Source of the DNA: Macrostomum hystrix
Lineage: Eukaryota; Platyhelminthes; Macrostomidae
Direction of reading: 5' to 3'
DNA: 64,000 nt
NCBI GenBank assembly: GCA_950097015.1
Contig: CATNEN010000038.1
Location: forward strand, 11,243,501 to 11,307,500
Numbering within the stretch: position 1 is the stretch's first letter; each line of letters begins with the position of its first letter. A model generated the notes under the pieces. The model was not told the DNA's origin. It saw nothing but the letters and a program-made list of their open reading frames with translations, and did no database searches. Made by a program: the position numbers and the translations under genes. This document shows positions 20,463-31,663 of the stretch, piece after piece.

Positions 20463-21542
20463 CTAGGGCAGCTCGTCCGCCGCCTCTCCGCAGCCGTGCA
20501 GCTCGTGCGCGAAGGGCGGCTGCTCGAAACGCTCGACGTCGGGTGCCGGCAGGAACAGCGGCCGAAGGCGGTTTACGTTCACTTTGCGCGTCTTGCCGTT
20601 CTTGCCGATCTCGACCACCAGATCGCGCTGGGACAGCACCCGCCAGCCGGGGTCCCAGTACGGCGTCAGCTTGGAGCCCCTCAGCTCGATGCGCAGCAGC
20701 ACCTCGTCGCCCTGGCCGAATCTGCGCAGCTGCCCGGCTGACCTGTTGTAGTCGCTCTGCTGCTCGCCAGCCGCCTGCACCAGGTGCTCCTCGACAAACT
20801 CTCGAATGCGCAGCAGGTCGGCCTCCAGCTTGTCTGCGTAGGTCTGCACGTCGTAGAATCGCCTGGGCTTCTGGCTGAGGACTGGCTGACAGGGGTCGCG
20901 CCCGGTGAAGACTTTCAGCGGTGGCAGTCGCGTTGAGCAGTGCATTCGCGAGTTGTAGGACAGCAGGATCAGCGGCAGCTTGTCCTCCCACTTGCTCTCT
21001 CGCTCGGTGAAGCACCTGAGTAGTTGCAGCACGGACTTGTTTCCCGACTCGGTCAGTCCGTTTTCTTTCGGATTGTACGCTGTGGTTCTTGTCTTGGTGA
21101 CTCCCAGACCACGCAGAGTGTCTTGAAAGAGCTGGCTTTCGAAATTCGGGCCTTGGTCCGAGTGGATGACTCGAGGCAGTCCAGCCTGGGAGCAGATTGA
21201 AAGGAAGGCGCGAGCAGTAGTCTGGGCCGTCTGGTCCGGTAACGCCACAGCCGTCAGGTACTTGGAAAATTGGTCCTGAGCTACCAGCAGGTAGTTGTTG
21301 CCGCGTGATGATGCCACCGAGTCCCATGGCGATCCGATAGGCAGCTCTCCGAGTGGCGCCTTGGGCTGCGAACCTGCCTTGTTCTCCTGGCAGACGGCGC
21401 AGTTCTGGCAGTGCTGCAGGACGTCCTCAGCCATGCCCGGCCAGTAGGCGGTCAGCTTGAGCGTGCGGTAGCATTTCTCGGCACCGAAGTGGCCTCCAAG
21501 ACCTTCGTGCACGTCTGCTAGGAACTGCATGGTGTCGTACAA
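20463..21542 (-). pseudogene. Integrase region of the gypsy-like pol
   Basis: Strand-transfer enzyme that inserts the element's cDNA. An HHCC zinc finger (H-x-H within GLGGHFG, then CQNCAVC) is followed by a DDE core: Asp in QDQFSKY, Asp in HSDQGPNF and Glu in ENGLTES. A C-terminal chromatin/DNA-binding type region follows. This is the longest unbroken piece of the element, about 359 codons, but its upstream linker to RNase H is in another frame (break near 21540), so no complete polyprotein can be made. Confidence 0.85.
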
Positions 21543-21917
21543 TTGCCGGCACCACTGGAACCTCCCTCAGTCCATCCAGGTCGTTGAACTTGCGTGAGAG
21601 AACTCCGTCATCATTCAGCTTCAGCTTCCTCCAGATTCTGCTCATTTGCTGCAGCGGTCCTGATCGCCATCTTGGAGGCACGTTTGGCTCGTTGACGATC
21701 GCTTGAATCACCTGACTAGGCTCTGGATCTTGCCGCTGAGCAGTTTTGAGCTCCTCCTAGCCGATTTCTGCTGTCAGTTGAGTCGCTGCAACTTCCGGGG
21801 CGTGCAGCCTGAACAGCGCGTCGCATCGGAATTCTCCACACCTCTGCGGTACTTAATGGTGAAGTCGAACTCTTGGAGCAGCAGCCGCCAGCGACCCAGC
21901 CTACCATAGCTATCGAC

Positions 21918-22420
21918 TCACTGATAATCGATGTAGGTGAGCGGGCAGTGATCCGTGTGCACCGTGAAATGCTTGCCGAGCAAGTAGTGCCGGAAGACAT
22001 TGAAAGCGTGCAGGATGGCCAGACACTCCTTCTCTGTTGCCGAGTACTTTTTCTCCGCCGAGTTGAACGCCCTGCTCGAAAACTCGATCACTGCATCGCC
22101 TTGCTTCAGGATTGCACCGACCCCACTGCCGCTGGCATCCGTGAAGACAGCGAACTCCTTGGAAAAGTCCGGGTTCACCAGGATCGGAGGACTCATCAGG
22201 CAGATCTTGAGCTCGTCGAAGGCAGCTTGGCACTCTGCAGTCCACGCCCTTGCCAGTCAGGTGGTGAAGTGATGCAGCGATGGCAGCGAAGTTGGCGACA
22301 TGGCGGCGGTACTGGTTGCACTGGCGGATCTCTTTGACTGACCTCGGCTCCTTCCACTGCTGAATCGCCTCCAGCTTCTCTTTGCTTGGCTGAGCTCCCT
22401 CCTTTGAATAGCGCGTGCCG
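21918..22420 (-). pseudogene. RT thumb / RNase H region of gypsy-like pol
   Basis: RNase H-like segment with FTDASGSGVGA, ATEKECLAI and TVHTDHCPL, the usual acidic and His motifs of the retroelement RT-RNase H. The upstream part (QQWKEPRSVKEIRQ) is the RT connection and lies in a different frame from both neighbours, showing at least two frameshifts. Confidence 0.8.
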
Positions 22421-22432
22421 AGGAAGGTCACT

Positions 22433-23160
22433 TCAGGCACCGCGATCTTGCACTTGGAGCCTCTCAGTGTCAGCCCGGCTGCTCTGACTCGCTGAAGGGC
22501 CTCTCGCAGTTGCAGCAAATGCTCCTTTCTGGTCTTTGAACAGGCTGTCATCGAAAAACGTGAAGACGAAGTCACAGCCATTGAAAACTTTGGACATGAG
22601 CATGCGGAACGTGCTGGGGCCACCTGACAGGCCTTGAGGCATTCTCTTAAATTGGTACAGCGGCATCCCTGGTCCAGGGCTAAAGGCCGTCTTCTGCCTG
22701 TCTTCTTCAGCCAGAGGGATCTGGAAGTAGCCTCCATTGAGATCCAGCACTGAGAACACCGTGCTGCCCGCGATTCGATCTCGTGCCTCCTCCATTAGCG
22801 GAATTCCCTGCGGCGACCGAATCGTCTTCTTGTTGAGCTCTCTTGTGTCGATGGTCAGCCGCAGACTGCCTTCCTTCTTGGTCACGTACACCGGTGGAGC
22901 CACGTACGGACTCTCGCTCAGTTCGATCACGTCGTTCTCCAACAGCTCCCGAATCAGCAGCTCCACCTTCTCCCGGTAGTGCACGGGCATTCGGCGTGGT
23001 GGGACACGAACTGGCACCTCATCAGCGAGAAAAATTCGATGCTGCTGGAGATGCGTAAGTCCCGGCTTCTTCTTGAACACGTCCTTGAACTCCATCAGCA
23101 GTCCCTGAACTTCGGGATCATCGGTGGTTGGCAGCGTTGCTGCTGGATTGTGCTGCATCA
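22433..23160 (-). pseudogene. Reverse transcriptase region of gypsy-like pol
   Basis: Contains SPYVAPPVYVTKKEGSLR, then LDLNGGYFQIPL, MPQGLSGGPSTF and a catalytic box FFDD in place of YxDD, all standard Ty3/gypsy RT motifs in order. The frame breaks shortly after FFDD. RT sequence follows gag almost directly, so nucleocapsid and protease are deleted. Confidence 0.85.
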
Positions 23161-23410
23161 GTAGCCTTTTCAAGCGCTTGCACTGAGGTCTTGATGTTGG
23201 TGTCTGCTCGAATCTGTCAGCCCACGGAGTCTGGCAGGCCGCAGATGAACTGATGAAACAGCAGGGCTTCTCGAGCATCTACATCGATCACGGCAGAGCT
23301 CTGCAGCAGTTTCTTCAGCTCGTGCAGGTACATGCGTGGAGTCTCACTTGCCAAAATTCTCCTCGCTTTGAACGCTTCCATGACGGCGAAGTGCTCTCGG
23401 ACCACGCTCT
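23120..23410 (-). pseudogene. gag (capsid) remnant
   Basis: Reads VREHFAVMEAFKARRI, then TPRMYLHELKKLL and FHQFICGLPDS, like the capsid region of Ty3/gypsy gag (YxxxLxxLL ... FIxGL). It is joined at 23411 directly to LTR-terminal sequence and changes frame near 23205. Confidence 0.6.
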
Positions 23411-23455
23411 GACACCCAGGGAAGTGAACGCATATGTACATTGCCACACACTACA
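23411..23455 (-). repeat. LTR-terminal 45-bp repeat, 5' copy
   Basis: Second copy of 20221-20265. Only the first 45 bases of the LTR remain here before gag begins. Confidence 0.8.
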
Positions 23456-23553
23456 TCTCGATCCCGCTTGATATTGGCTGGCTTCAAGGTGTAAACAACC
23501 CCTGTCTAATAATGTCCAGATGCGTTCGCTTGTCAATAGTTAAAACTCAGCAG

Positions 23554-24240
23554 TTAGAATCGTAGCCGTAAACCATCTAGAATCGTACCCTTAAACTATC
23601 TAGAATCGTACCCATAAACCATCTAGAATCGTACCCATAAACTATCTAGAATCGTACCCATAAACTATCTAGAATCGTACCCATAAACTATCTAGAATCG
23701 TACCCATAAACTATCTAGAATCGTAGCCGTAAACCATCTAGAATCGTACACTTGAAGTATTTAGAATCGTAGCCGTTAACCATCTAGAATCGTAGCCCTA
23801 AACCATCTAGAATCGTAGCCGTAAACCTTCAAGAATCGTAGCCGTAAGCTATCTAGAATCGTAGCCGTAAGCTATCTAGAATCGTAGCCTACAACCTTCT
23901 AGAATCGTAGCCGTAAGCTATCTAGAATCGTAGCCGTAAGCTATCTAGAATCGTAGCCGTAAGCTATCTAGAATCGTAGCCGTAAGCTATCTAGAATCGT
24001 AGCCTACAACCTTCTAGAATCGTAGCCGTAAACTATCTAGAATCGTAGCCGTAAGCTATCTAGAATCGTAGCCGTAAGCTATCTAGAATCGTAGCCGTAA
24101 GCTATCTAGAATCGTAGATAGCTTCTAGAATCGTAGCCTACAGCCTTCTAGAATCGTAGCCTACAACCTTCTAGAATCGTAGCCGTAAACCATCTAGAAT
24201 CGTAGCCGTAAACCATCTAGAATCGTAGCATCTAGAATCT
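23554..24240. repeat. Minisatellite, 23-bp unit, about 29 copies
   Basis: Unit core TCTAGAATCGTAGCCGTAAA plus CCA or CTA. Sub-families GTACCCATAAACTA, GTAGCCGTAAGCTA and GTAGCCTACAACCTT occur in blocks. No coding potential: 23 is not a multiple of three and stops are frequent. Confidence 0.95.
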
Positions 24241-24565
24241 ACTGTTAGGTCGCGAAATCGAATCTGCAGCCTGATAGCAGCAGGCAGGCAAATGTGTTTT
24301 TCCACTCTGCCAGTAAGGACGCAGATCTGCAGTTATGTCACCAGATATCCCGTCTCGCTGGGGGTGGGTGATGAGGCAGCGACAGAGAAATACCAATAGA
24401 AACTCAATCTTGTTTTTTTCCGCCTGACTGCGGGCTCGTGTTTACAGCGGACTCATAGAGCACTTGCAACGAATTCTGATTGTCTCATCAATCTGAAGGG
24501 ATGTGTAAACAAAATATTGAGTAGTCCGTTTGGGGTAACTTTGCGTCAAGTAGCAAACGTTTGAC
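24241..24565. other. Spacer, nothing recognised
   Basis: About 325 bp of unique-looking sequence between two 23-bp minisatellites. Confidence 0.5.
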
Positions 24566-24570
24566 AAGAA

Positions 24571-25049
24571 GGACAAGTGAGATTAGACAGACAAAAAGAG
24601 TGAGATTAGACAGACAAGTAGAGTGAGATTAGACAGACAAGTAGAGTGAGATTAGACAGACAAGTAGAGTGAGATTAGACAGACAAGTAGAGTGAGATAA
24701 GACAGACAAGTAGAGTGAGATTAGACAGACAAGTAGAGTGAGATAAGACAGACAAGTAGAGTGAGATTAGACAGCCAAGTAGAGTGAGATAAGACAGACA
24801 AGTAGAGTGAGATAAGACAGACAAGTAGAGTGAGATAAGACAGACAAGTAGAGTGAGATAAGACAGACAAGTAGAGTGAGATAAGACAGACAAGTAGAGT
24901 GAGATAAGACAGACAAGTAGAGTGAGATAAGACAGACAAGTAGAGTGAGATTAGACAGACAAGTAGAGTGAGATAAGACAGACAAGTAGAGTGAGATAAG
25001 ACAGACAAGTAGAGTGAGATAAGACAGACAAGTAGAGTGAGATAAGACT
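24571..25049. repeat. Minisatellite, second 23-bp unit, about 20 copies
   Basis: Unit core GACAGACAAGTAGAGTGAGA followed by TAA or TTA. It is unrelated in sequence to the array at 23554-24240 but has the same period. Confidence 0.95.
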
Positions 25050-25680
25050 GTCATTAAAAGAGTGTCATTAAAAATTAGAATTCATTTAATAACTGACGAA
25101 ATCCTAAATTCCCAGAACAATTCAAATTCCAACCGACAACTATAAGTAAGCAATCAGCAAATTTTTGAGTCATAAATTTGACTCATTTGAATAGAGTTGC
25201 TTTGTTTGATTTGCTGCTATCAATATTTCTTAGTTTAATCAACACCTGTAAATTCTATTAGCATGAAAGATGTATCAAAGTTTAATAAAGTTAATTAAAA
25301 AGTGAAATGAAAAAATCTTTTTCAATTCGAATTTTGCTGCTTTTGTTTGTGTCTGTTTACGGTTTTTGACGTCCTGAATGACCAGTTTCCTCTTGTTTGT
25401 CTGTGTCTGTGTCTGTTTGTTTGTACTTTGAAATCAAAGCATTCGCCGAAAACGTAGTCTTGTAACCGTGCCGAATCAGAAAACTAACTGATTGATTTCT
25501 ATTTCAGGTTATGCCCTTCAGTGCGCCATCGGCAAATTTACTTTCATGCCGAACACAATAAGTGGCGCCTCGCCTGCTTAGACGAGTGACATTGGAGGTC
25601 GAAAGAAAGTAAACAACGAGAGCCGTCACTGTGTACAAAATCTTAGTCGTTGCTATGGAAAGGAAAGGTAGAATGAAAAC
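25050..25680. other. AT-rich spacer, nothing recognised
   Basis: Contains TTTGTCTGTGTCTGT-like simple sequence around 25340-25420. No gene supported. Confidence 0.5.
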
Positions 25681-26345
25681 TATCTCACTTTCCCATTGTC
25701 CCATTGTCCCTTTCCCATCTCACTCCCTCCAACTGTCGCTCTGCCTCCCTCCCATTGCCACTCTCCCTCCCATTGCCACTCTGCCTCCCATTGTCACTCT
25801 CCCTCCCATTGCCACTCTCACTCCATCCCATTGTCACTCTCCATCCCATTGTCACTCTCCATCCCATTGTCACTTTCTACATCAAATTGTCACTCTCTTC
25901 ATCCCATTATCACTCTCACTCAATCCCATTGTCATTCTCCATCCCATCTCTCTTCTAGTTAAGTGAGTTACATTGTCACTCTCTCCATCCCGTTGTCACT
26001 CCCTCTTTCCCATTGTCACTCCCTCCCTCGCATCGTCACTCTCCCATTGTCACTCTCCCATTGTCACTCTCCCTCCCTCCCATCGCCACTCTACCATTGT
26101 CACTCCCACCATCCACTCTCTTAATCCCAGTGTCACTTTCTCAATCCTGATGTCACTCTCCATCCATCAAATTGTCACTCTCCCCATTCAATTGTCACTC
26201 TCTTCATCCAATTTCCACTCTCTCCATCCCATTGTCAATCTCTTCATCCAATTTCCACTCTCTCCATCCCATTGTCAATCTCTTCATCCAATTTCCACTC
26301 TCTCCATTCCATTGTCACTCTCGTCCTCCCGTTGTCTCGTCAAAA
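25680..26345. repeat. Pyrimidine-rich degenerate minisatellite
   Basis: Irregular copies of CCCATTGTCACTCTCCCTC, period about 18-20, almost purely C/T on the plus strand apart from the ATTG and CA cores. A polypurine/polypyrimidine tract of this length may adopt non-B DNA. Confidence 0.85.
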
Positions 26346-26652
26346 TAGCAAAAAACTAACAATGGAGCAGCCAGAAGATGTTGTAAACAAACAGAAAGCA
26401 AAACGATAAACTGTCGTTTGTAAAGTGCAGAAAAAATTCAATTCTTACACAAAATAAAAGCTGCACACGCTCCTAGTTCACTTTTGAAAGGGAAATTCAA
26501 TTGCTTTGTTTTGCGAAATGCCTTTCACACTACTGAAAAAAGTAGACATGTAAATAAAATAGCATCAGAAAAAAACATTTAAAATACAAATTTCAAAACT
26601 AGCTTAATCTAGTCTCGCTAGGTCAAGCACTAATTATTTCAATACATATTCT
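26346..26652. other. Spacer, nothing recognised
   Basis: AT-rich sequence of about 300 bp between two arrays; no gene supported. Confidence 0.5.
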
Positions 26653-27970
26653 ATGACACCTCACCTAGTATGGAGACAACAAACTCACTCCAAACTAGTA
26701 TGGAAACACCCACCTCACTCCAAACTAGTATGGAAACACCCACCTCACTCCAAACTAGTATGGAGACACCCAACTCACTCCAAACTAGCATGGAGACACC
26801 CAACTCACTCCAAACTAGTATGGAGACACCCACCTCACTCCAAACTAGTATGGAAACACCCACCTCACTCCAAACTAGTATGGAGACACCCAACTCACTC
26901 CAAAATAGCATGGAAACACCCACCTCACTCCAAACTAGTATGGAAACACCCACCTCACTCCAAACTAGTATGGAGACACCCAACTCACTCCAAACTAGTA
27001 TGGAGACACCCACCTCACTCCAAACTAGTATGGAAACACACACCTCACTCCAAACTAGTATGGAGACACCCAACTCACTCCAAACTAGTATGGAGACACC
27101 CACCTCACTCCAAACTAATATGGAAACACCCACCTCACTTCAAACTAGTATGGAAACACACACCTCACTTCAAACTAGTATGGAAACGCCCACCTCACTT
27201 CAAACTAATATGGAGACACCCACCTCACTCCAAACTAGCTTGGAGACACCCAACTCACTCCAAACTAGTATGGAAACGCCCACCTCACTTCAAACTAATA
27301 TGGAGACACCCACCTCACTCCAAACTAGCTTGGAGACACCCACCTCACTCCAAACTAGTATGGAAACACCCACCTCACTCCAAACTAGTATGGAAACGCC
27401 CACCTCACTTCAAACTAATATGGAGACACCCACCTCACTCCAAACTAGCTTGGAGACACCCACCTCACTCCAAACTAGTATGGAGACACCCAACTCACTC
27501 CAAACTAGCATGGAGACACCCAACTCACTCCAAACTAGTATGGAAACACACACCTCACTCCAAACTAGTATGGAAACACACACCTCACTCCAAACTAGTA
27601 TGGAGACACCCACCTCACTTCAAACTAGTATGGAAACACCCACCTCACTTCAAACCAGCATGGAAACACCCACCTCACTTCAAACTAGCATGGAGACACC
27701 CACCTCACTTCAAACTAGTATGGAAACACACACCTCACTCCAAACTAGTATGGAGACACCCACCTCACTTCAAACTAGTATGGAAACACCCACCTCACTT
27801 CAAACCAGCATGGAAACACCCACCTCACTTCAAACTAGTATGGAAACACCCACCTCACTTCAAACTAGCATGGAAACACCCACCTCACTTCAAACTAGCA
27901 TGGAGACACCCACCTCACTTCAAACTAGTATGGAGACATCCAACTCACTCCAAAATTATCTAGTGAGACC
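26653..27970. repeat. Minisatellite, 30-bp unit, about 43 copies
   Basis: Unit built from CACTCCAAACTAGTATGGAG plus ACACCCACCT. Variants are CTT/CTC, GAA/GAG, AACT/ACCT, and AGCA/AGTA. Frames stay open on both strands because 30 is a multiple of three and the unit lacks stops. The longest plus-strand frame reads a METPTSLQTS decapeptide repeat. I see no signal peptide, no splice partner and no codon-position bias in the variation, so I do not call a gene. Confidence 0.95.
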
Positions 27971-28544
27971 CGCCCCACTCCAGTCTTATTTATTGACACC
28001 CACCTCAGAAATAAGCTCCAATTTTCTACCACGCACAAAAAAGGCTTTTCAAATCCTGATCTACAGGTCCAGAGCAGATCTCATTGGTCCGCAGTTCCGT
28101 CAGCCAATCAAATAATACCGGATGGCAGTGGCTTCACTAGTAAAATTGCAATGGACCTCCGTTAGTCAGTCGGACCTCACAAGCTCAAAGCTCAAATTCA
28201 GATCTAAGATTGCCGGGTGCTCGAGCTCAAAGTTGAGATCGAGATTTTCATCATTCTTTGCCCGCCATAACTCCCTCGATTTGTGTCTCTTCCACTCAAT
28301 CTTCTTCCGTCTCAAATCCGCCCTCGAGTGGAATTGCTCGAGTCGCTAGAAACCCAATTATATAATTTTCTTCTAAAGGGCTTAGCGTCATTCCGATTGG
28401 GATTCTTCGAAACGCAGATCGCCCAGACGATTTCCCGATTGAAGAAGCCGAGCTGCTGCAGCTGCGCCTTCGAGTTGGGAAACCGGCGCGGCGGCGGGTG
28501 AGTGCCGGCATGTTATGCAAATGGATCTATTGATATCTTCGCAT
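27971..28544. other. Spacer, nothing recognised
   Basis: Unique-looking sequence of about 570 bp; no gene or RNA supported. Confidence 0.5.
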
Positions 28545-29400
28545 TTTGCCTCTTACCTCCTTCCGATTCTTTGCCTCTCCAAAATCCCAATCTTCCCCTC
28601 TCTCAAATCCCATAATTTCCCACTCCAAAATCCCATTTTCTCCTCCGCCACATTCCATAGTTCCGCTCTCAAAAAAGCCAATCTTCACTTCTTCCAAATG
28701 AATATCTTCCCCACTCCCAAATCCCAAAATTTTCTTCTCCAAAATATTTTTCTTCCTTTCTCCCTAATCCCCTTCTTCCCCTTTCTCAAATCCCATTCCT
28801 TCCCTCTCTAAAAATCCCAATCTTCTGCTCTCACAAATTTCACAATTTCCTTCTCCCAAATCCCCTTCTTCCCTTCTCCAAAATCCAAATTTCCCCTCTC
28901 CCGAATCCCAATTCCCAAATTCGATAATTTACATCTCCAAAATCCTTTTCTTCCCCTCTCCCAAATCCCCTTCTTCCCCTCTCCCAAATCCTCTTCCCCT
29001 CTCCTAAATCCCCTTCTTCCCCTCTCCCAAATCCCCTTCTTCCCCTCTCTCAAATCCCCTTCTTCCCATCTCCCAAATCCCCTTCTTCCCATCTCCCAAA
29101 TCCCCTTCTTCCCCTCTCCCAAATCCCCTTCTTCCCGTCTCCCAAATCTCCTTCTTCCCCTCTCCCAAATCCCCTTCTTCCCCTCTCCCAAATCTCCTTC
29201 TTCCCCTCTCCCAAATCCCCTTCTTCCCGTCTCCCAAGTCGCCTTCTTCCCGTCTCCCAAATCGCCTTCTTCCCCTCTCCCAAATCTCCTTCTTCCCCTC
29301 TCCCAAATCCCCTTCTTCCCGTCTCCCAAATCGCCTTCTTCCCCTCTCCCAAATCCCCTTCTCCCCCTTCCCCTCTCCAATATCCTAAGTTTCCTTTATC
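28545..29400. repeat. Polypyrimidine minisatellite, about 23-bp unit
   Basis: Copies of CCCCTTCTTCCCCTCTCCCA plus AAT, well ordered from about 28935 and decayed before that. Almost all C/T on the plus strand interrupted by AAAT. The minus strand reads GEGKKGIWERGRR-type repeats, a composition effect. Confidence 0.9.
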
Positions 29401-29547
29401 CTAAATTGCAATTTCCCCTCTCCTAAATCCCATGCTCCCACTCTCAGATCCCAATCAGACCCCTTCGAAATTCCAATATTCCTTTCTCCCAAATCTCCCA
29501 TTCTATGAAAATCTGGCAGATTTTCTGTCGGACTGAAAACACGAAGT

Positions 29548-29550
<3 letters not shown>

Positions 29551-29604
<54 letters not shown>
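29551..29604. repeat. Trinucleotide microsatellite (AGC)18
   Basis: Uninterrupted AGC repeat of 54 bases. A shorter GCT run of about six units lies at about 30083-30101 in the opposite sense. Confidence 0.97.
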
Positions 29605-29606
<2 letters not shown>

Positions 29607-30114
29607 GTGGCAATGCTTGAAGTCGGCCAGTGAAGCTGGTGTTCGATTTCAGGACCGCTGGCTCATTGAAAGGCCGGGCTCAGCGGGTGGTGGGGGAAGC
29701 GAGCCGACGGAGCTGCTGACACAGCAAATATTAGGCGGATTCCACAAGTCCATAACTAGATAGGAATAAAGATATTGCTGCTGTTAAAGCCTAACACAGG
29801 CCATATAGCAGCAGTGTTTATAACAGGGAAACTGCGAACCGTATTTTGTTATTCTGAACTTAAAAGATCGCTAGCAGGGGGTGAAGCGGACTGTTTTATG
29901 TACTGGATACGCATTGCTGAGGCCTGACAACGAGCTCGAGATTACAACGATGACTGCCAATTTAGTTACTGCCGAGTGGCATAATTTCATTTGGCTGTCT
30001 CATGCCTTGTCAGGCCTTCATTATCCTGCAAGACCATCAACAGCTCAAGTGACTGTTTAGTGCAGACTTTCCCCAGAGACCGATGCTGCTGCTGCTGCTG
30101 CTATTCTAGAAAGG
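29605..30114. other. Spacer, nothing recognised
   Basis: No gene supported in this 510-bp stretch apart from the short GCT microsatellite near its end. Confidence 0.5.
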
Positions 30115-30720
30115 AATAACAGGATATTAATTCTAGGATAGGGATTCTAGGAATGGAAGTGGACTCTAGGAATGGAAGGGGATTCTAGGAATGAAAGGGG
30201 ATTGTAGGAATGAAAGGGGATTCTAGGAATGAAAGGGGATTCTAGGAATGAAAGGGGATTCTAGGGAATGAAAGGGGATTCTAGAAATAAAAGGGGATTC
30301 TAGGAATTAAAGGGGATTCTAGGAATTAAAGGGGGATTATAGGAATGTAAGGGGATTAAAAGAATGAAAGGGGATTCTAGAAATGAACGGGGATTCTAGA
30401 AATGAAAGGGGATTCTAGGATTTAAAGGGGATTCTAGGGAATGAAATGGGATTCTAGGGAATGAAAGGGGATTCTAGGAATGAAAGGGGATTCTAGGAAT
30501 GAAAGGGGATTCTTGGAATGTAAGGGGATTCTAGGAATGAAAGGGGATTCTAGGAATTAAAGGAGATTCTAGGAATGAAAGGGGATTCTTGGAATGAAAG
30601 GGGATTCTAGGAATGAAAGGGGATTCTTGGAATGTAAGGGGATTCTAGGAATGAAAGGGGATTCTAGGAATTAAAGGAGATTCTAGCAATGAAAGGGGAT
30701 TCTAGCAATGACATAGGGTT
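30115..30720. repeat. Minisatellite, 19-bp unit, about 31 copies
   Basis: Unit GGGGATTCTAGGAATGAAA with TTAAA and TGTAA variants. It contains the short inverted motif ATTC-TAG-GAAT and shares the 8-mer GATTCTAG with the minus strand of the 23554-24240 array. Confidence 0.95.
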
Positions 30721-31663
30721 CTTGCAACGGAGGGGTTTTTAAGAGTGGTGTAGATTATTGGAATAGCATGGGATTTTACGATTGAAGGGATTCAAGGATT
30801 CAAAGGGGATTCTCGTAGGGTGGGATTTCAGAAGTTAATTTTCGGATGGATTCTAAGATGGGATTGAAGAAATGGTGCTTGTTTCTTTTAAAAGGCTAAC
30901 ATATTCTCAAAAGCAAGTTGCTCTAGAACTGGCATTGTAAAATATTTATACGAGTTTTCTTCTTTTTTGGCTTAGCCAAGGACTGTAGAAGGGATAAAAT
31001 CCCATTTTGACTGGCGTGAAGTCGTCTTTCGCGTGCTCTCAAAGCCCGCCTTTCAAAATCGCCTTGCTCAAACAGTTCGCCACTGCTTAGAGCAGGTCTT
31101 TGGCTTCTCTGCTGATTGCTGGGCCAAAAGCAGAAGACAATGACATTGCTGTGTGTGTGTCACAATGCCCTGGATTATCCTCAACTCGTTACTCCGCTGT
31201 AAGCCCCCCTTAACGCCCAAATCTACTCGTGAGTTTGTGAGTCGAGTCAGTTGTCCGTTGAGCACTATAGCATGATATTGTGACGGCAGCTGCTTGAACA
31301 TTTGAGTTCACTCTGCAGTTGACTCAGTCGACAACTCAAGCCAGCTATGGGAAGGATTGGGAGAAATGGGAATGGACTGGCGTGAGCAGAATTAGTGAAG
31401 ATCGCACCAGCTGCACGGCCCGAACTGAGCAGGTGGTTCATTCGTTGAGTAGTCAATTCGGTAGAGTGCCGATTCGGACACCACCCCCAACCAAAACTCC
31501 AAAGCTGATCCACCCACCCCCCGCCAAGTCCAGCCAAGGCTGGAGCCAGTGGGCAACGAGTTTCATCTCAAATTCTTAACCCCTTCAGCCACGTTTCCAA
31601 TATATACGGACTTCTTCTAAAAGCGGAAATAAGATTTATAAGAGTTTATATGACCCCTGAATG
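30721..31663. other. Spacer, nothing recognised
   Basis: Contains decayed copies of the preceding minisatellite to about 30860. The rest is unique-looking, with no supported gene. Confidence 0.5.

Larger units (their letters stand above)
20045..23455 (-). mobile_element. Decayed Ty3/gypsy-type retroelement
   Basis: On the minus strand the order is gag remnant, reverse transcriptase, RNase H, integrase, then a probable 3' LTR, the order typical of Ty3/gypsy elements. The 3' LTR probably starts at 20265 (TGTAGTGTGTGGCAATG) just after a purine-rich GTGGGAGGA tract, and contains an AATAAA. The same 45 bp recurs at 23411-23455 and runs straight into gag sequence, so most of the 5' LTR and leader is missing. 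Nucleocapsid and protease are not seen, and pol is split over several frames. The element is not autonomous. Its low-coordinate boundary (about 20045-20065) is approximate. Confidence 0.85.

Noticed and set aside
26653-28115. 481-codon and 436-codon frames with METPTSLQTS-type repeats
   Set aside because: Same reason: 30-bp unit without stops, open in several frames and on both strands. Variation shows no preference for synonymous sites in any one frame.
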